Below, one piece after another: positions 5,617 to 12,672 of a stretch of DNA of 16,452 nucleotides (position 1 is the stretch's first letter; every line of letters starts with the position of its first letter). The position numbers and the translations under genes were made by a program. The DNA is taken from the NCBI GenBank assembly GCA_964404395.1, contig CAYOKA010000046.1, positions 1 through 16,452 of the forward strand, given 5' to 3'. The notes under the pieces were generated by a model. That model searched no databases. It had not been told where the DNA came from and saw only the letters and a program-made list of their open reading frames with translations. This DNA is from JAAYBT01 sp964404395. GTDB taxonomy: Bacteria; Bacillota; Clostridia; Acetivibrionales; DTU013.

Positions 5617-8226
5617 ATGGAAAACAATAAGAACTACCAAATTGTAGATAATGTAGGGAAACTAAAAGAAGCTCTTGTTCGCGTGCAGGATGCTCAGCAG
5701 CTCTTCGCATCATATACACAGGAACAGGTTGACCGAATATTTCTGGCCGCCGCCTCGGCTGCAACTAAAATGAGGATTCCCCTGGCAAAAATGGCCGTAG
5801 AAGAAACCGGCATGGGCATAGTTGAGGACAAGGTTATTAAGAACCACTATGCTTCGGAATATATCTACAATGCATATAAGGATACAAAAACCTGTGGGGT
5901 TATTGCTCAAGACAAGGCCTTCGGCACAAAAACAATAGCAGAGCCTGTTGGTGTAGTTGCTGCTGTTATTCCCACAACGAATCCAACGTCAACAGCTATT
6001 TTCAAGGCTCTAATCGCGTTAAAAACACGTAACGGGATTGTTTTTAGTCCTCATCCCAGAGCAAAGAATTGTACGATTGCCGCAGCAAGGATTGTTCTCG
6101 AAGCTGCTGTCGCTGCAGGAGCCCCGGAGAACATAATCGCCTGGATTGATATCCCCAGCCTGGAAATGACAAATTTCATTATGAAGGAAGCTGACATTAT
6201 TCTCGCGACGGGCGGACCGGGCATGGTAAAAGCGGCCTATTCAAGCGGCAAACCAGCCATAGGCGTCGGCCCGGGCAATACGCCGGCCATTATCGACGAC
6301 TCCGCAGACATTACCTTGGCAGTGTACTCTATCATTCACTCCAAAACCTTTGACAATGGCATAATTTGCGCATCTGAGCAGTCAGTCATTGTCTTGGATA
6401 ATTTATATAATGAGGTTAAGAAGGAATTTGTAAACAGGGGCTGCTATGTACTAAATGCCAAGGAGACTGAAAAGGTCAGAAATACGATTCTCATTAATGG
6501 TGCCCTGAACTCAAAAATTGTTGGCCAGAGCGCACATACCATTGCTTCTCTTGCGGGCATAGATGTACCTGAAGCCACAAAAATACTTATTGGCGAAGTG
6601 GATAGCGTAGATTTTTCGGAGGCCTTTGCTCATGAAAAGCTATCCCCCGTACTTGCCATGTATCGTGCAAAGGATTTCCAGGAAGCTCTTGAAAAGGCCG
6701 AGCATCTGCTTTTCGATAGGGGCTACGGACATACTGCATCAATTTATCTAGATGCCCTTAGTGAAAGAGCTAAATTGGATGAATTTTCAGAACGGATGAA
6801 GGCATGCCGCATTCTTGTCAACACGCCATCCTCTCAGGGCGGGATCGGAGATATGTACAACTTTAAGCTAACACCATCTCTAACCCTTGGCTGCGGTACC
6901 TGGGGCGGCAACTCCGTCAGCGAGAATGTCGGCGTTAAGCACCTTCTTAATATCAAAACTGTCGCCGAAAGGAGAGAGAATATGCTTTGGTTCAGGGCTC
7001 CAGAAAAAGTATATATCAAAAAGGGCTGCCTGCCGGTCGCTCTTGATGAGCTAAAGGCTGTCCTTGGCAAGAAAAAAGCCTTTATCGTAACAGACAGCTT
7101 CCTCTACAAAAACGGCTATACTAAAGCGATTACTGACAAGCTCGATGAGCTTGGTATAGCTCACACTACCTTCTATAATGTTGAGCCTGACCCCACATTG
7201 GCCAGCGCGAAGGAAGGAGCAGAGCAGATGAGATTGTTTGGGCCTGATACAATAATAGCTATCGGCGGCGGTTCCGCAATGGATGCGGCCAAGATCATGT
7301 GGGTGCTGTATGAACATCCCGACGCAGACTTTATGGATATGGCAATGCGCTTCGTAGATATCCGCAAGAGGGTCTACTCCTTCCCGAGGATGGGCGAAAA
7401 AGCATATTTCATTGCTATACCCACCACTGCCGGTACAGGCTCAGAGGTTACTCCCTTTGCCGTTATTACCGATGAGAGAAGCGGCGTAAAGTATCCACTG
7501 GCTGATTATGAGCTTATGCCCAATATGGCTATTGTAGATGCAGATTTAATGATGAAGGCTCCAAAGAGCCTGACAGCGGCATCCGGTATTGACGTCGTCA
7601 CTCATGCGATGGAGGCTTATGCCTCAATGCTTGCAACCGATTACTCCGACAGCATGGCCCTGGGCTCCCTGAAGATAGTTTTTGAATATCTGCCACGCGC
7701 ATATGACAACGGTCCAAACGACCCCATTGCCCGGGAGAAGATGGCAAACGCTGCAACCATGGCCGGTATTGCATTCGCCAATGCCTTTCTTGGTGTGTGT
7801 CACTCTATGGCGCATAAGCTTGGTTCCTTCCATCACCTGCCCCATGGCGTTGCCAATGCGTTGATGCTTGACGAGGTCATGCGCTTTAATGCTTCACAAA
7901 CACCTGTAAAGATGGGTACCTTCCCACAGTACGACCATCCGCATACGCTTGCCCGCTATGCTCAGGTCGCTGACCATTTGGGTATTGAGGGTAAAAACGA
8001 TACGGAAAAGCTCGAAAACCTCATTAAGGCAATTGATGAGTTAAAAGAGAAGATTGGCATAAAAAAGACAATCAAAGACTATGGCATTGACGAGAAAGAC
8101 TTCCTTGACCGCTTGGACGAAATGACCGATCAGGCCTTTGACGATCAATGTACGGGCGCTAATCCCCGCTATCCATTGATGAGCGAAATAAAGCAAATGT
8201 ATCTGAACGCCTATTATGGTAAATAA
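5617..8226 (+). CDS. adhE: Bifunctional acetaldehyde/alcohol dehydrogenase AdhE
   Basis: An 869-residue fusion that reduces acetyl-CoA to acetaldehyde and then ethanol with two NADH; such proteins assemble into helical spirosomes. The N-terminal aldehyde dehydrogenase domain (about 1-445) carries the catalytic Cys251 in NGIICASEQ. After a linker (REN-MLWFRAPEKVYIKKG, around 453) the iron-dependent alcohol dehydrogenase domain has IGGGSAMDAAK (549-559) for NAD and iron ligands Asp659, His663, His729 and His743. All four are at a constant offset of six from the E. coli ligands. The C-terminus DDQCTGANPRYPLMSEIKQ is typical. The length is full and no residue is missing. AAGGAGG fixes the start. 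It is controlled by a strong promoter with a Rex site. A kinase-like gene follows after 13 bases and is probably co-transcribed. Role: main fermentative NADH sink. Confidence 0.97.
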   Translation: MENNKNYQIVDNVGKLKEALVRVQDAQQLFASYTQEQVDRIFLAAASAATKMRIPLAKMAVEETGMGIVEDKVIKNHYASEYIYNAYKDTKTCGVIAQDKAFGTKTIAEPVGVVAAVIPTTNPTSTAIFKALIALKTRNGIVFSPHPRAKNCTIAAARIVLEAAVAAGAPENIIAWIDIPSLEMTNFIMKEADIILATGGPGMVKAAYSSGKPAIGVGPGNTPAIIDDSADITLAVYSIIHSKTFDNGIICASEQSVIVLDNLYNEVKKEFVNRGCYVLNAKETEKVRNTILINGALNSKIVGQSAHTIASLAGIDVPEATKILIGEVDSVDFSEAFAHEKLSPVLAMYRAKDFQEALEKAEHLLFDRGYGHTASIYLDALSERAKLDEFSERMKACRILVNTPSSQGGIGDMYNFKLTPSLTLGCGTWGGNSVSENVGVKHLLNIKTVAERRENMLWFRAPEKVYIKKGCLPVALDELKAVLGKKKAFIVTDSFLYKNGYTKAITDKLDELGIAHTTFYNVEPDPTLASAKEGAEQMRLFGPDTIIAIGGGSAMDAAKIMWVLYEHPDADFMDMAMRFVDIRKRVYSFPRMGEKAYFIAIPTTAGTGSEVTPFAVITDERSGVKYPLADYELMPNMAIVDADLMMKAPKSLTAASGIDVVTHAMEAYASMLATDYSDSMALGSLKIVFEYLPRAYDNGPNDPIAREKMANAATMAGIAFANAFLGVCHSMAHKLGSFHHLPHGVANALMLDEVMRFNASQTPVKMGTFPQYDHPHTLARYAQVADHLGIEGKNDTEKLENLIKAIDELKEKIGIKKTIKDYGIDEKDFLDRLDEMTDQAFDDQCTGANPRYPLMSEIKQMYLNAYYGK

Positions 8227-8239
8227 GGAGGACAATACT

Positions 8240-8989
8240 ATGAAACTGGACAAAGTCATCGCTGAAAGACCAACCAAGACCATTTATCGTGATGGTGATA
8301 AAGCAATTAAGCTGTTTGTTGAGGGCTACTCCAAATCCGATATCCTAAATGAGGCACTCAATCAAGCCCGCGTTGAAGAAACAGGCTTGAACATACCGAA
8401 AATTATTGAGGTAACGAGAATTGAGGGCAGATGGGCAATCGTATCCGAGTTCATCGAAGGCAATACCCTTGCAGAGCTTATGGAGCAGAATCCAGACAAG
8501 CTTGATGAGTATCTGGAGCTTTTTGTGGATTTGCAAATGGACGTGTTTTCCAGAAAGGCTCCTCTCCTGAATAAGATACAGGATAAAATGCGCCGTAAAA
8601 TTAGAGAAACGAATTTAGATGCAACCACACGTTATGATTTGCATACGCGCCTTCAGGGAATGCCTGTGCATGACAAGGTCTGCCACGGGGACTTCAATCC
8701 CAGCAATATTATTATATCCAATGATGGGACACCTTTTATTCTTGACTGGTCCCATGCAACACAGGGCAACGCTTCCGCCGACGTGGCAAGGACTTACCTC
8801 CTTTTTAGCCTCGCCGGTGATACCGAATCCGCTAATAAGTATATGAATTTGTTTTGCAAAAAGAGTGATACGGCCAAACAGTATATACAAAAATGGCTAC
8901 CTATAGTTGCCGCTTCCCAGTCGGTGAAGGGCAAGCCCGAAGAGCGCGAGTTTCTGCTTTCATGGGTCCATGTAGTAGACTACGAATAA
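8240..8989 (+). CDS. APH-like phosphotransferase (aminoglycoside/choline kinase fold), substrate unknown
   Basis: A 249-residue protein kinase-like fold member. The catalytic loop is HGDFNPSNIII with Asp151 as base and Asn156 for metal. The metal-binding Asp169 is in ILDWSHA, equivalent to the DFG position. IYRDGDKAIKLF near the N-terminus supplies the probable ATP-binding Lys, and IVSEFIEGNTLAELM is the hinge region. Its closest look-alikes, from memory, are 'phosphotransferase' proteins of clostridia with NASADVARTYLLF after the second Asp. These act on small molecules; nothing shows a resistance function. I place the start at the ATG at 8240, nine bases after AAGGAGG, not at an upstream ATG overlapping the end of adhE. 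It is 13 bases behind adhE with no terminator between, hence likely Rex-controlled with it. Confidence 0.85.
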   Translation: MKLDKVIAERPTKTIYRDGDKAIKLFVEGYSKSDILNEALNQARVEETGLNIPKIIEVTRIEGRWAIVSEFIEGNTLAELMEQNPDKLDEYLELFVDLQMDVFSRKAPLLNKIQDKMRRKIRETNLDATTRYDLHTRLQGMPVHDKVCHGDFNPSNIIISNDGTPFILDWSHATQGNASADVARTYLLFSLAGDTESANKYMNLFCKKSDTAKQYIQKWLPIVAASQSVKGKPEEREFLLSWVHVVDYE

Positions 8990-9177
8990 AAAATAATTTC
9001 TTGTTTATTCGCGAAATATGTGGGTAAAGATATAGTACAACAATTAGGTTGTCCAGATGTTATTTGAAATATATCATTAGAACACGAAGCAGATATGTAG
9101 TAATATTTGAAGCGACCATAGTATAAATAATCGTGGCAATTAAGTAGCACCGATCGAAGCTGTAACAACCTCATTGA
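8990..9177 (+). other. Non-coding 3' region after the phosphotransferase, with possible alternative RNA pairings
   Basis: No gene is seen. CGAATAAA (8983-8990) pairs with TTTATTCG (9004-9011). ACAAC (9037-9041) pairs with GTTGT (9048-9052), while AGGTTGT (9046-9052) can pair instead with ACAACCT (9165-9171). I do not recognise a known riboswitch, and no plus-strand gene follows before the terminator, so it is either a long 3' UTR or a small RNA. Confidence 0.35.
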
Positions 9178-9235
9178 CTGCTCTTTGAGAGCAGGGTAAA
9201 CGGCCGGATTAATAAGTAATATTTCCGGTCGTTTT
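9178..9235 (+). terminator. Tandem hairpins ending in an intrinsic terminator, probably bidirectional
   Basis: First hairpin: CTGCTCT (9178-9184), loop TTG, AGAGCAG (9188-9194), a perfect 7-bp stem. Second hairpin: AACGGCCGGA (9199-9208) with TCCGGTCGTT (9224-9233), 10 bp with one G-U pair, running into TTTT (9232-9235). It ends the adhE transcript. The second stem can also serve the convergent methyltransferase gene that stops at 9263. Confidence 0.68.
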
Positions 9236-9262
9236 GCTTGTCCGTTTCATGTCATATCCGCT

Positions 9263-10039
9263 TCATTTCTTCCAAGCGTGCAGGACTTCCTTTTTACCAC
9301 CGCAGCCGGGAAGCTTTTCAAGGGAAAAGCCCGCCGCCTTCAGAGCTTTTTGTACTGCCACCGCTACAGTAAAGGTAGAGCAGGAGCCTCCGGCTTTTGT
9401 CTTTCCCCCGATTGCCGCCAGCAGCTCAGAGCGCCACATTGAAGGATTCTTTTTCGGGCCATGTCCATCGAGGAACCAAACATCGCAGGGTTTCTCAAGA
9501 GCGCTAACCATTTCAAGCGCTTCCCCTATCCATAGCTTTATCTCGAGAGATCCAAAAGACTGTTGTATTTTCATTGAATGCCAACCGGGGACCTTTATAT
9601 CTATCTTCTCATATTCCTTCGCAAGAGCCTCTATCTCTTTCCCCACCCGCTCCCTAAAAACATCGAGAATAGAGCGCATTCTCTCAGAATTCAAGGGGTA
9701 AAGCTCAACTGAGTAATACTCAATATCGACATTTTCCAATCCACTTTCTCTCAAGAACTCCATCAGTGACACAACAATGCGCCCTGCACCAAAGCCAACT
9801 TCGCCGATAACTAATGGTATCTCTAATTTTTCCCCTTTTGCAATACGTTCAATGAGATCATTATTCTTAAAATATATCTGTTGTGCTTCATCTATGGCAT
9901 TAACTACATCAAAATAGCGATCGTTGAAATGCTCATTAATCAAGTTTTTAGGTATTAACATATTCGTACAAACCTTTGCCTTCGTTATAGTCATATTATG
10001 CGCAATGCTTATGTCAATGTGTTCTGTCGCTTCTGCCAA
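9263..10039 (-). CDS. MnmC/MnmD-like tRNA (mnm5s2U34) SAM-dependent methyltransferase
   Basis: A 258-residue Rossmann methyltransferase of the MnmC N-terminal domain type (former DUF752) without the FAD oxidoreductase half. Landmarks are NEHFNDRYFDVVNAIDEAQ (35-53), a version of the family's 'S..FdD.YFs..nGl.E'; the SAM motif GEVGFGAGR (79-87); YYSVELYPL (108-116); WFLDGHGPKKNPSMW (188-202), corresponding to the hallmark 'FLDgFaPakNPemW'; and a C-terminal STFTVAVAVQKALKAAGF then CGGKKEVL. In the family this domain methylates 5-aminomethyl-2-thiouridine at the tRNA wobble position. The only in-frame start upstream of the conserved region with a purine-rich site is a TTG at 10039 behind AGAAGGGG, an unusually short spacing; Met16 is an alternative. 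It lies 69 bases behind the ABC ATPase with a hairpin between. Confidence 0.75.
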   Translation of the reverse strand: MAEATEHIDISIAHNMTITKAKVCTNMLIPKNLINEHFNDRYFDVVNAIDEAQQIYFKNNDLIERIAKGEKLEIPLVIGEVGFGAGRIVVSLMEFLRESGLENVDIEYYSVELYPLNSERMRSILDVFRERVGKEIEALAKEYEKIDIKVPGWHSMKIQQSFGSLEIKLWIGEALEMVSALEKPCDVWFLDGHGPKKNPSMWRSELLAAIGGKTKAGGSCSTFTVAVAVQKALKAAGFSLEKLPGCGGKKEVLHAWKK

Positions 10040-10054
10040 CCCCTTCTAATATAG

Positions 10055-10085
10055 ACAACCTCACAAAATAAACCTGTGAGGTTGT
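10055..10085 (-). terminator. Perfect 11-bp hairpin after the ABC transporter operon
   Basis: ACAACCTCACA (10055-10065) and TGTGAGGTTGT (10075-10085) form a perfect 11-bp stem with a 9-base loop, 24 bases after the ATPase stop codon. The following bases on the minus strand (CTATATTAG) are only weakly T-rich, so termination may be partial and the methyltransferase gene starting 16 bases later may depend on read-through. Confidence 0.5.
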
Positions 10086-10108
10086 TCTTATAGTTGAACC
10101 AATCACCT

Positions 10109-10933
10109 TCATAACACCTTCGACAAAAATTCTCTGCTCCTGGGATTTTGAGGATTTGTGAAGAATTCCTCCGGCGTGTTTTCTTCAAGAACCAGACCCT
10201 CGTCCATGAACAAGACTCTGGTAGCCACCTCTTTGGCAAAGCCCATTTCATGGGTGACGATAACCATCGTCATTCCTTCATCCGCAAGCTGCCTTATTAG
10301 ATCCAACACTTCCCCGACCATCTCGGGATCCAGTGCCGATGTAGGCTCATCAAAGAGCATCACCTTCGGGTTCATTGCCAGTGCTCGAATAATTGCTATT
10401 CTTTGCTTCTGGCCACCCGAAAGAGTAGAAGGAAATACATCTGCTTTCTCCTCAAGCCCGATTCTCCTCAATAAGCGCATTGCATTTTCCCTTACATCCT
10501 GCCTAATCTTCTCTTCGGTTGTATAAATCTCATGGAGCGGCTTTTTTTCCGCACTAAACATATTCCTTATTTTAATGAAGAAATTCTTAAGCCGCTTTCT
10601 CCGAATATCCTGTATGCCAACATGCAAGGGTGCCAGCATGATATTTTGAATAACTGTTTTATTGTTAAACAGGTTAAACTGCTGAAAAACCATTCCTATT
10701 TGGCGACGATGAACATTTATGTCAACATTTATGTCGGCAATGTCAACACCACCAAATATTACAGAGCCGCTTGTGGGATCCTCCATGCAGTTCAGGCAGC
10801 GCAGAAATGTGCTTTTTCCGCTTCCGGAAGGGCCAACGATTGCAACCTTTTCTCCTTCACGGATAGTAGTGGTGATTCCCTTTAGGGCTTCAAGTGTGCC
10901 ATAGGTCTTTTTTAGATCAATTACGTCTATCAC
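10109..10933 (-). CDS. Polar amino acid ABC transporter, ATP-binding protein (GlnQ/HisP type)
   Basis: A 274-residue ATPase that drives amino acid import with the permease and binding lipoprotein encoded just upstream. Walker A is GPSGSGKS (34-41), Q-loop Gln84 (GMVFQQFNLF), signature LSGGQKQR (171-178), Walker B VMLFDE (191-196) and the switch His228 (VTHEMGFAKE). Two oddities appear. About 30 extra, strongly basic then acidic residues lie between the Q-loop region and the signature (about 108-145) compared with ~240-residue GlnQ. The duplicated VDIN before the Q-loop (67-74) comes from an exact 12-bp tandem repeat. The start is a GTG at 10933, inside the permease end (17-base overlap), with AAAGGAG 11 bases upstream, implying translational coupling. 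Confidence 0.92.
   Translation of the reverse strand: MIDVIDLKKTYGTLEALKGITTTIREGEKVAIVGPSGSGKSTFLRCLNCMEDPTSGSVIFGGVDIADINVDINVHRRQIGMVFQQFNLFNNKTVIQNIMLAPLHVGIQDIRRKRLKNFFIKIRNMFSAEKKPLHEIYTTEEKIRQDVRENAMRLLRRIGLEEKADVFPSTLSGGQKQRIAIIRALAMNPKVMLFDEPTSALDPEMVGEVLDLIRQLADEGMTMVIVTHEMGFAKEVATRVLFMDEGLVLEENTPEEFFTNPQNPRSREFLSKVL
10712..10735. repeat. Exact 12-bp tandem duplication inside the ABC ATPase gene
   Basis: AACATTTATGTC occurs twice in direct succession (10712-10723, 10724-10735). In the coding strand this gives GACATAAATGTT twice and repeats four residues just before the conserved R-x-x-IGMVFQ motif. The frame is kept. Confidence 0.9.
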
Positions 10934-11627
10934 TTTTACGCAGACTCCTTTCCATTACTTTTATAAGGAAAGCAATCGCCATAACCAAAACGATATATAT
11001 GAGCGCCATAGCAAGGTACGGAACCATAAATTCATAGCTGTTTGTACCAATATAGCTAAATGCCACATAGAGGTCTGCTGCGCCCACAAAGCTCACAACT
11101 GATGTTTCCTTAATCAGGGCTATAAACTCATTTCCGAGTGTGGGAAGAATGTTCTTAATTGCCTGGGGCACGACCACCTTCATCATCGATACGCCGAAGC
11201 TCAGCCCGACGGCACGGGCAGCTTCCATCTGCCCGGAATCTACGGACATAATCCCTGCCCGCATCATTTCCGAGATATATGCGCCGCTGTTCAGTCCAAA
11301 AACCAGAACACAGACATTCAGAGCGGGCAAATTAATGCCAAGTAGTGGAAAAGCTACATAATATGCCACCAGAAGCTGCACGACAATCGGCGTTCCTCTA
11401 AATAAGCCCACATAAAATTGGCATATTTTATCGAGTATCCTGGGCAGTCTTTTATACTTGGGAATCACTTCTATAATGGCTATTATTGTTCCGATAACAA
11501 TGCCTATCAGTAGCCCGACAACAGCTATGTACGCTGTGTTTCGCAGGCCTAACAGAACCCTCTTATAGCCATCTCTCTCAATGAAGATTTCCCAAAATTT
11601 TATCAGCTTCTTGTCGAAATTACCCAT
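10917..11627 (-). CDS. Polar amino acid ABC transporter, permease (HisM/GlnP type)
   Basis: A 236-residue inner-membrane permease of the HisMQ family. Clear hydrophobic segments are at about 32-53, 82-98, 103-118 and 205-226, with further membrane contacts around 155-195. The cytoplasmic coupling (EAA) loop reads EAARAVGLSFGVSMMKVVVPQ (from residue 135) and docks on the ATPase. FRGTPIVVQL (76-85) and NSGAYISEMMRAGI (113-126) are family hallmarks. Only one permease is encoded, so a homodimer is implied. AAGGA lies seven bases before the ATG. The gene follows the binding-protein gene by 71 bases and overlaps the ATPase start by 17 bases, making this a three-gene operon. The substrate is a polar amino acid; which one cannot be told. 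Confidence 0.93.
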   Translation of the reverse strand: MGNFDKKLIKFWEIFIERDGYKRVLLGLRNTAYIAVVGLLIGIVIGTIIAIIEVIPKYKRLPRILDKICQFYVGLFRGTPIVVQLLVAYYVAFPLLGINLPALNVCVLVFGLNSGAYISEMMRAGIMSVDSGQMEAARAVGLSFGVSMMKVVVPQAIKNILPTLGNEFIALIKETSVVSFVGAADLYVAFSYIGTNSYEFMVPYLAMALIYIVLVMAIAFLIKVMERSLRKSDRRN

Positions 11628-11698
11628 TACGCTTCCTTAAGCTTTATTCTGTAGCTTTTCCTTCGGTCTATAGTTCTCCCTCGAGCTCGCTTATTCCT

Positions 11699-12550
11699 CT
11701 AGTTCAGTTCATTAATTGCCTTCACGATGCTGTGCGCAGGTGCTTCATCAATAATAACATAGTCAATATTGCCATTGAGCATATCCTGAACAGCAAGGGA
11801 GCCTGACTTATATCCTACGCACTTAGCGGCGAATCCTTCAAAGCCCCAGTCCGGATCGCCTTCTACATAGAACTGTCCGGTGGTACCCGTCTGAACGCCA
11901 ATCTTCTTGTCGCTTGATAGTCCCGATAGTATTGCTTCCACATCCTCTTTAGTTGTGCAATCGTCGAAGGTCTTATCAGAGCTCTTGGCAATAACCATCT
12001 GAGCTGCGTTATAGTATTTATCTGAGAATGTAACATATTCTTTTCTGTCTTCCTTTATCGTAAGGCCCGCCATTGCGATGTCGGCCTTGCTTTGACCCAC
12101 GGACAGACAAACCGCTTCAAATTCCATGTTGCTGATTACAAGCTCTTTCCCAAGCTCCTTGGCAAGAAGTGCGGCAATTTCCATGTCAATGCCGAGATAC
12201 TGATCTCCCGCCATGAATTCAAAGGGTTCAAAGCCGGCATTGGTAGCAACTACAAACTGATCCTTGGAGCTGTCAAGCTCAGCTGATGCGACCGGCTCGG
12301 GCGTTCCGTCGCCGAAGTAATTGTTTGTGATTGCATCAAATGTGCCGTCCGATTGTATCTTTGCGATGAATTCATTCACCTTTGTGAGAAGCTCCGGCTG
12401 ATTTTTGTCTACGCCGAAAGCATATTCTTCTTCCGTAAGAGGGATATCAATTACCTTTACGGCTTCCTTTTGTGCGCCACAGCCTGCCAGTGCAAAACAG
12501 CTAAGTGTCAGAACTGCCAGTGCAAGTATTGATGTAACAATCTTTTTCAT
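11699..12550 (-). CDS. Amino acid ABC transporter substrate-binding lipoprotein with circularly permuted domain order
   Basis: A 283-residue lipoprotein: Lys-Lys, a hydrophobic stretch, then lipobox LAGC with Cys24 as the lipidated residue. Residues about 32-82 (LTEEEYAFGVDKNQPELL, then GTFDAITNNYFGDG) match the segment that closes ordinary GlnH/HisJ-type proteins. After a Pro/Ser-rich linker (83-97) the usual first half follows (VVATNAGFEPFEF, GIDMEIAALLAKELGKEL). Next come Arg169 in TIKEDRKEYVTFSD for the ligand carboxylate, GVQTGTTG (216-223) and Asp268 in VIIDEAP for the ligand amino group. The protein stops at SIVKAINELN, where the second inter-lobe strand would normally begin. The order is therefore C-terminal piece first, with nothing lost or duplicated. 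ATG 12550 is preferred over a TTG two codons upstream; GAGGAG is at good spacing. It is the first gene of the operon, outside the membrane. Confidence 0.9.
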   Translation of the reverse strand: MKKIVTSILALAVLTLSCFALAGCGAQKEAVKVIDIPLTEEEYAFGVDKNQPELLTKVNEFIAKIQSDGTFDAITNNYFGDGTPEPVASAELDSSKDQFVVATNAGFEPFEFMAGDQYLGIDMEIAALLAKELGKELVISNMEFEAVCLSVGQSKADIAMAGLTIKEDRKEYVTFSDKYYNAAQMVIAKSSDKTFDDCTTKEDVEAILSGLSSDKKIGVQTGTTGQFYVEGDPDWGFEGFAAKCVGYKSGSLAVQDMLNGNIDYVIIDEAPAHSIVKAINELN

Positions 12551-12643
12551 AATCAATTCTCCTCAATAATATAGTCTTTGTTGAATACTTATGCGCGAAA
12601 CGTTGACTTAATTGCATAAATATAAGTAAATCCCGCAAATACA

Positions 12644-12672
12644 AATATATCGTGTAAAGTCGCCTTTGTCAA
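12644..12672 (-). promoter_or_regulatory. Promoter of the amino acid transporter operon
   Basis: Minus-strand TTGACA (12667-12672), a 17-base spacer and TATATT (12644-12649), one base from consensus. The predicted start near 12637 leaves a leader of about 87 bases. I see no T-box or known riboswitch motif in the leader. Confidence 0.7.

Noticed and set aside
5455..5640. A minus-strand 61-codon frame across the adhE promoter.
   Set aside because: It overlaps the promoter, Rex site and adhE start, is Phe/Ile/Thr-rich from A/T-rich DNA and has no RBS.
8240..8989. Aminoglycoside resistance gene.
   Set aside because: Only the generic kinase-fold motifs are shared. Its place in a metabolic operon and its resemblance to housekeeping clostridial phosphotransferases argue against a resistance determinant.
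9001..9194. T-box or known riboswitch upstream of a gene.
   Set aside because: No T-box GGGTGG-type sequence or recognised aptamer core is present, and no gene follows on that strand before the terminator.
11627..11698. The binding-protein frame stays open for 23 codons after its TAG and meets a TAA overlapping the permease ATG (TAATG).
   Set aside because: The extension is Arg/Lys-rich, has no similarity to the missing C-terminal strand, and contains the permease RBS. An open stretch of this length in purine-rich DNA is likely by chance.
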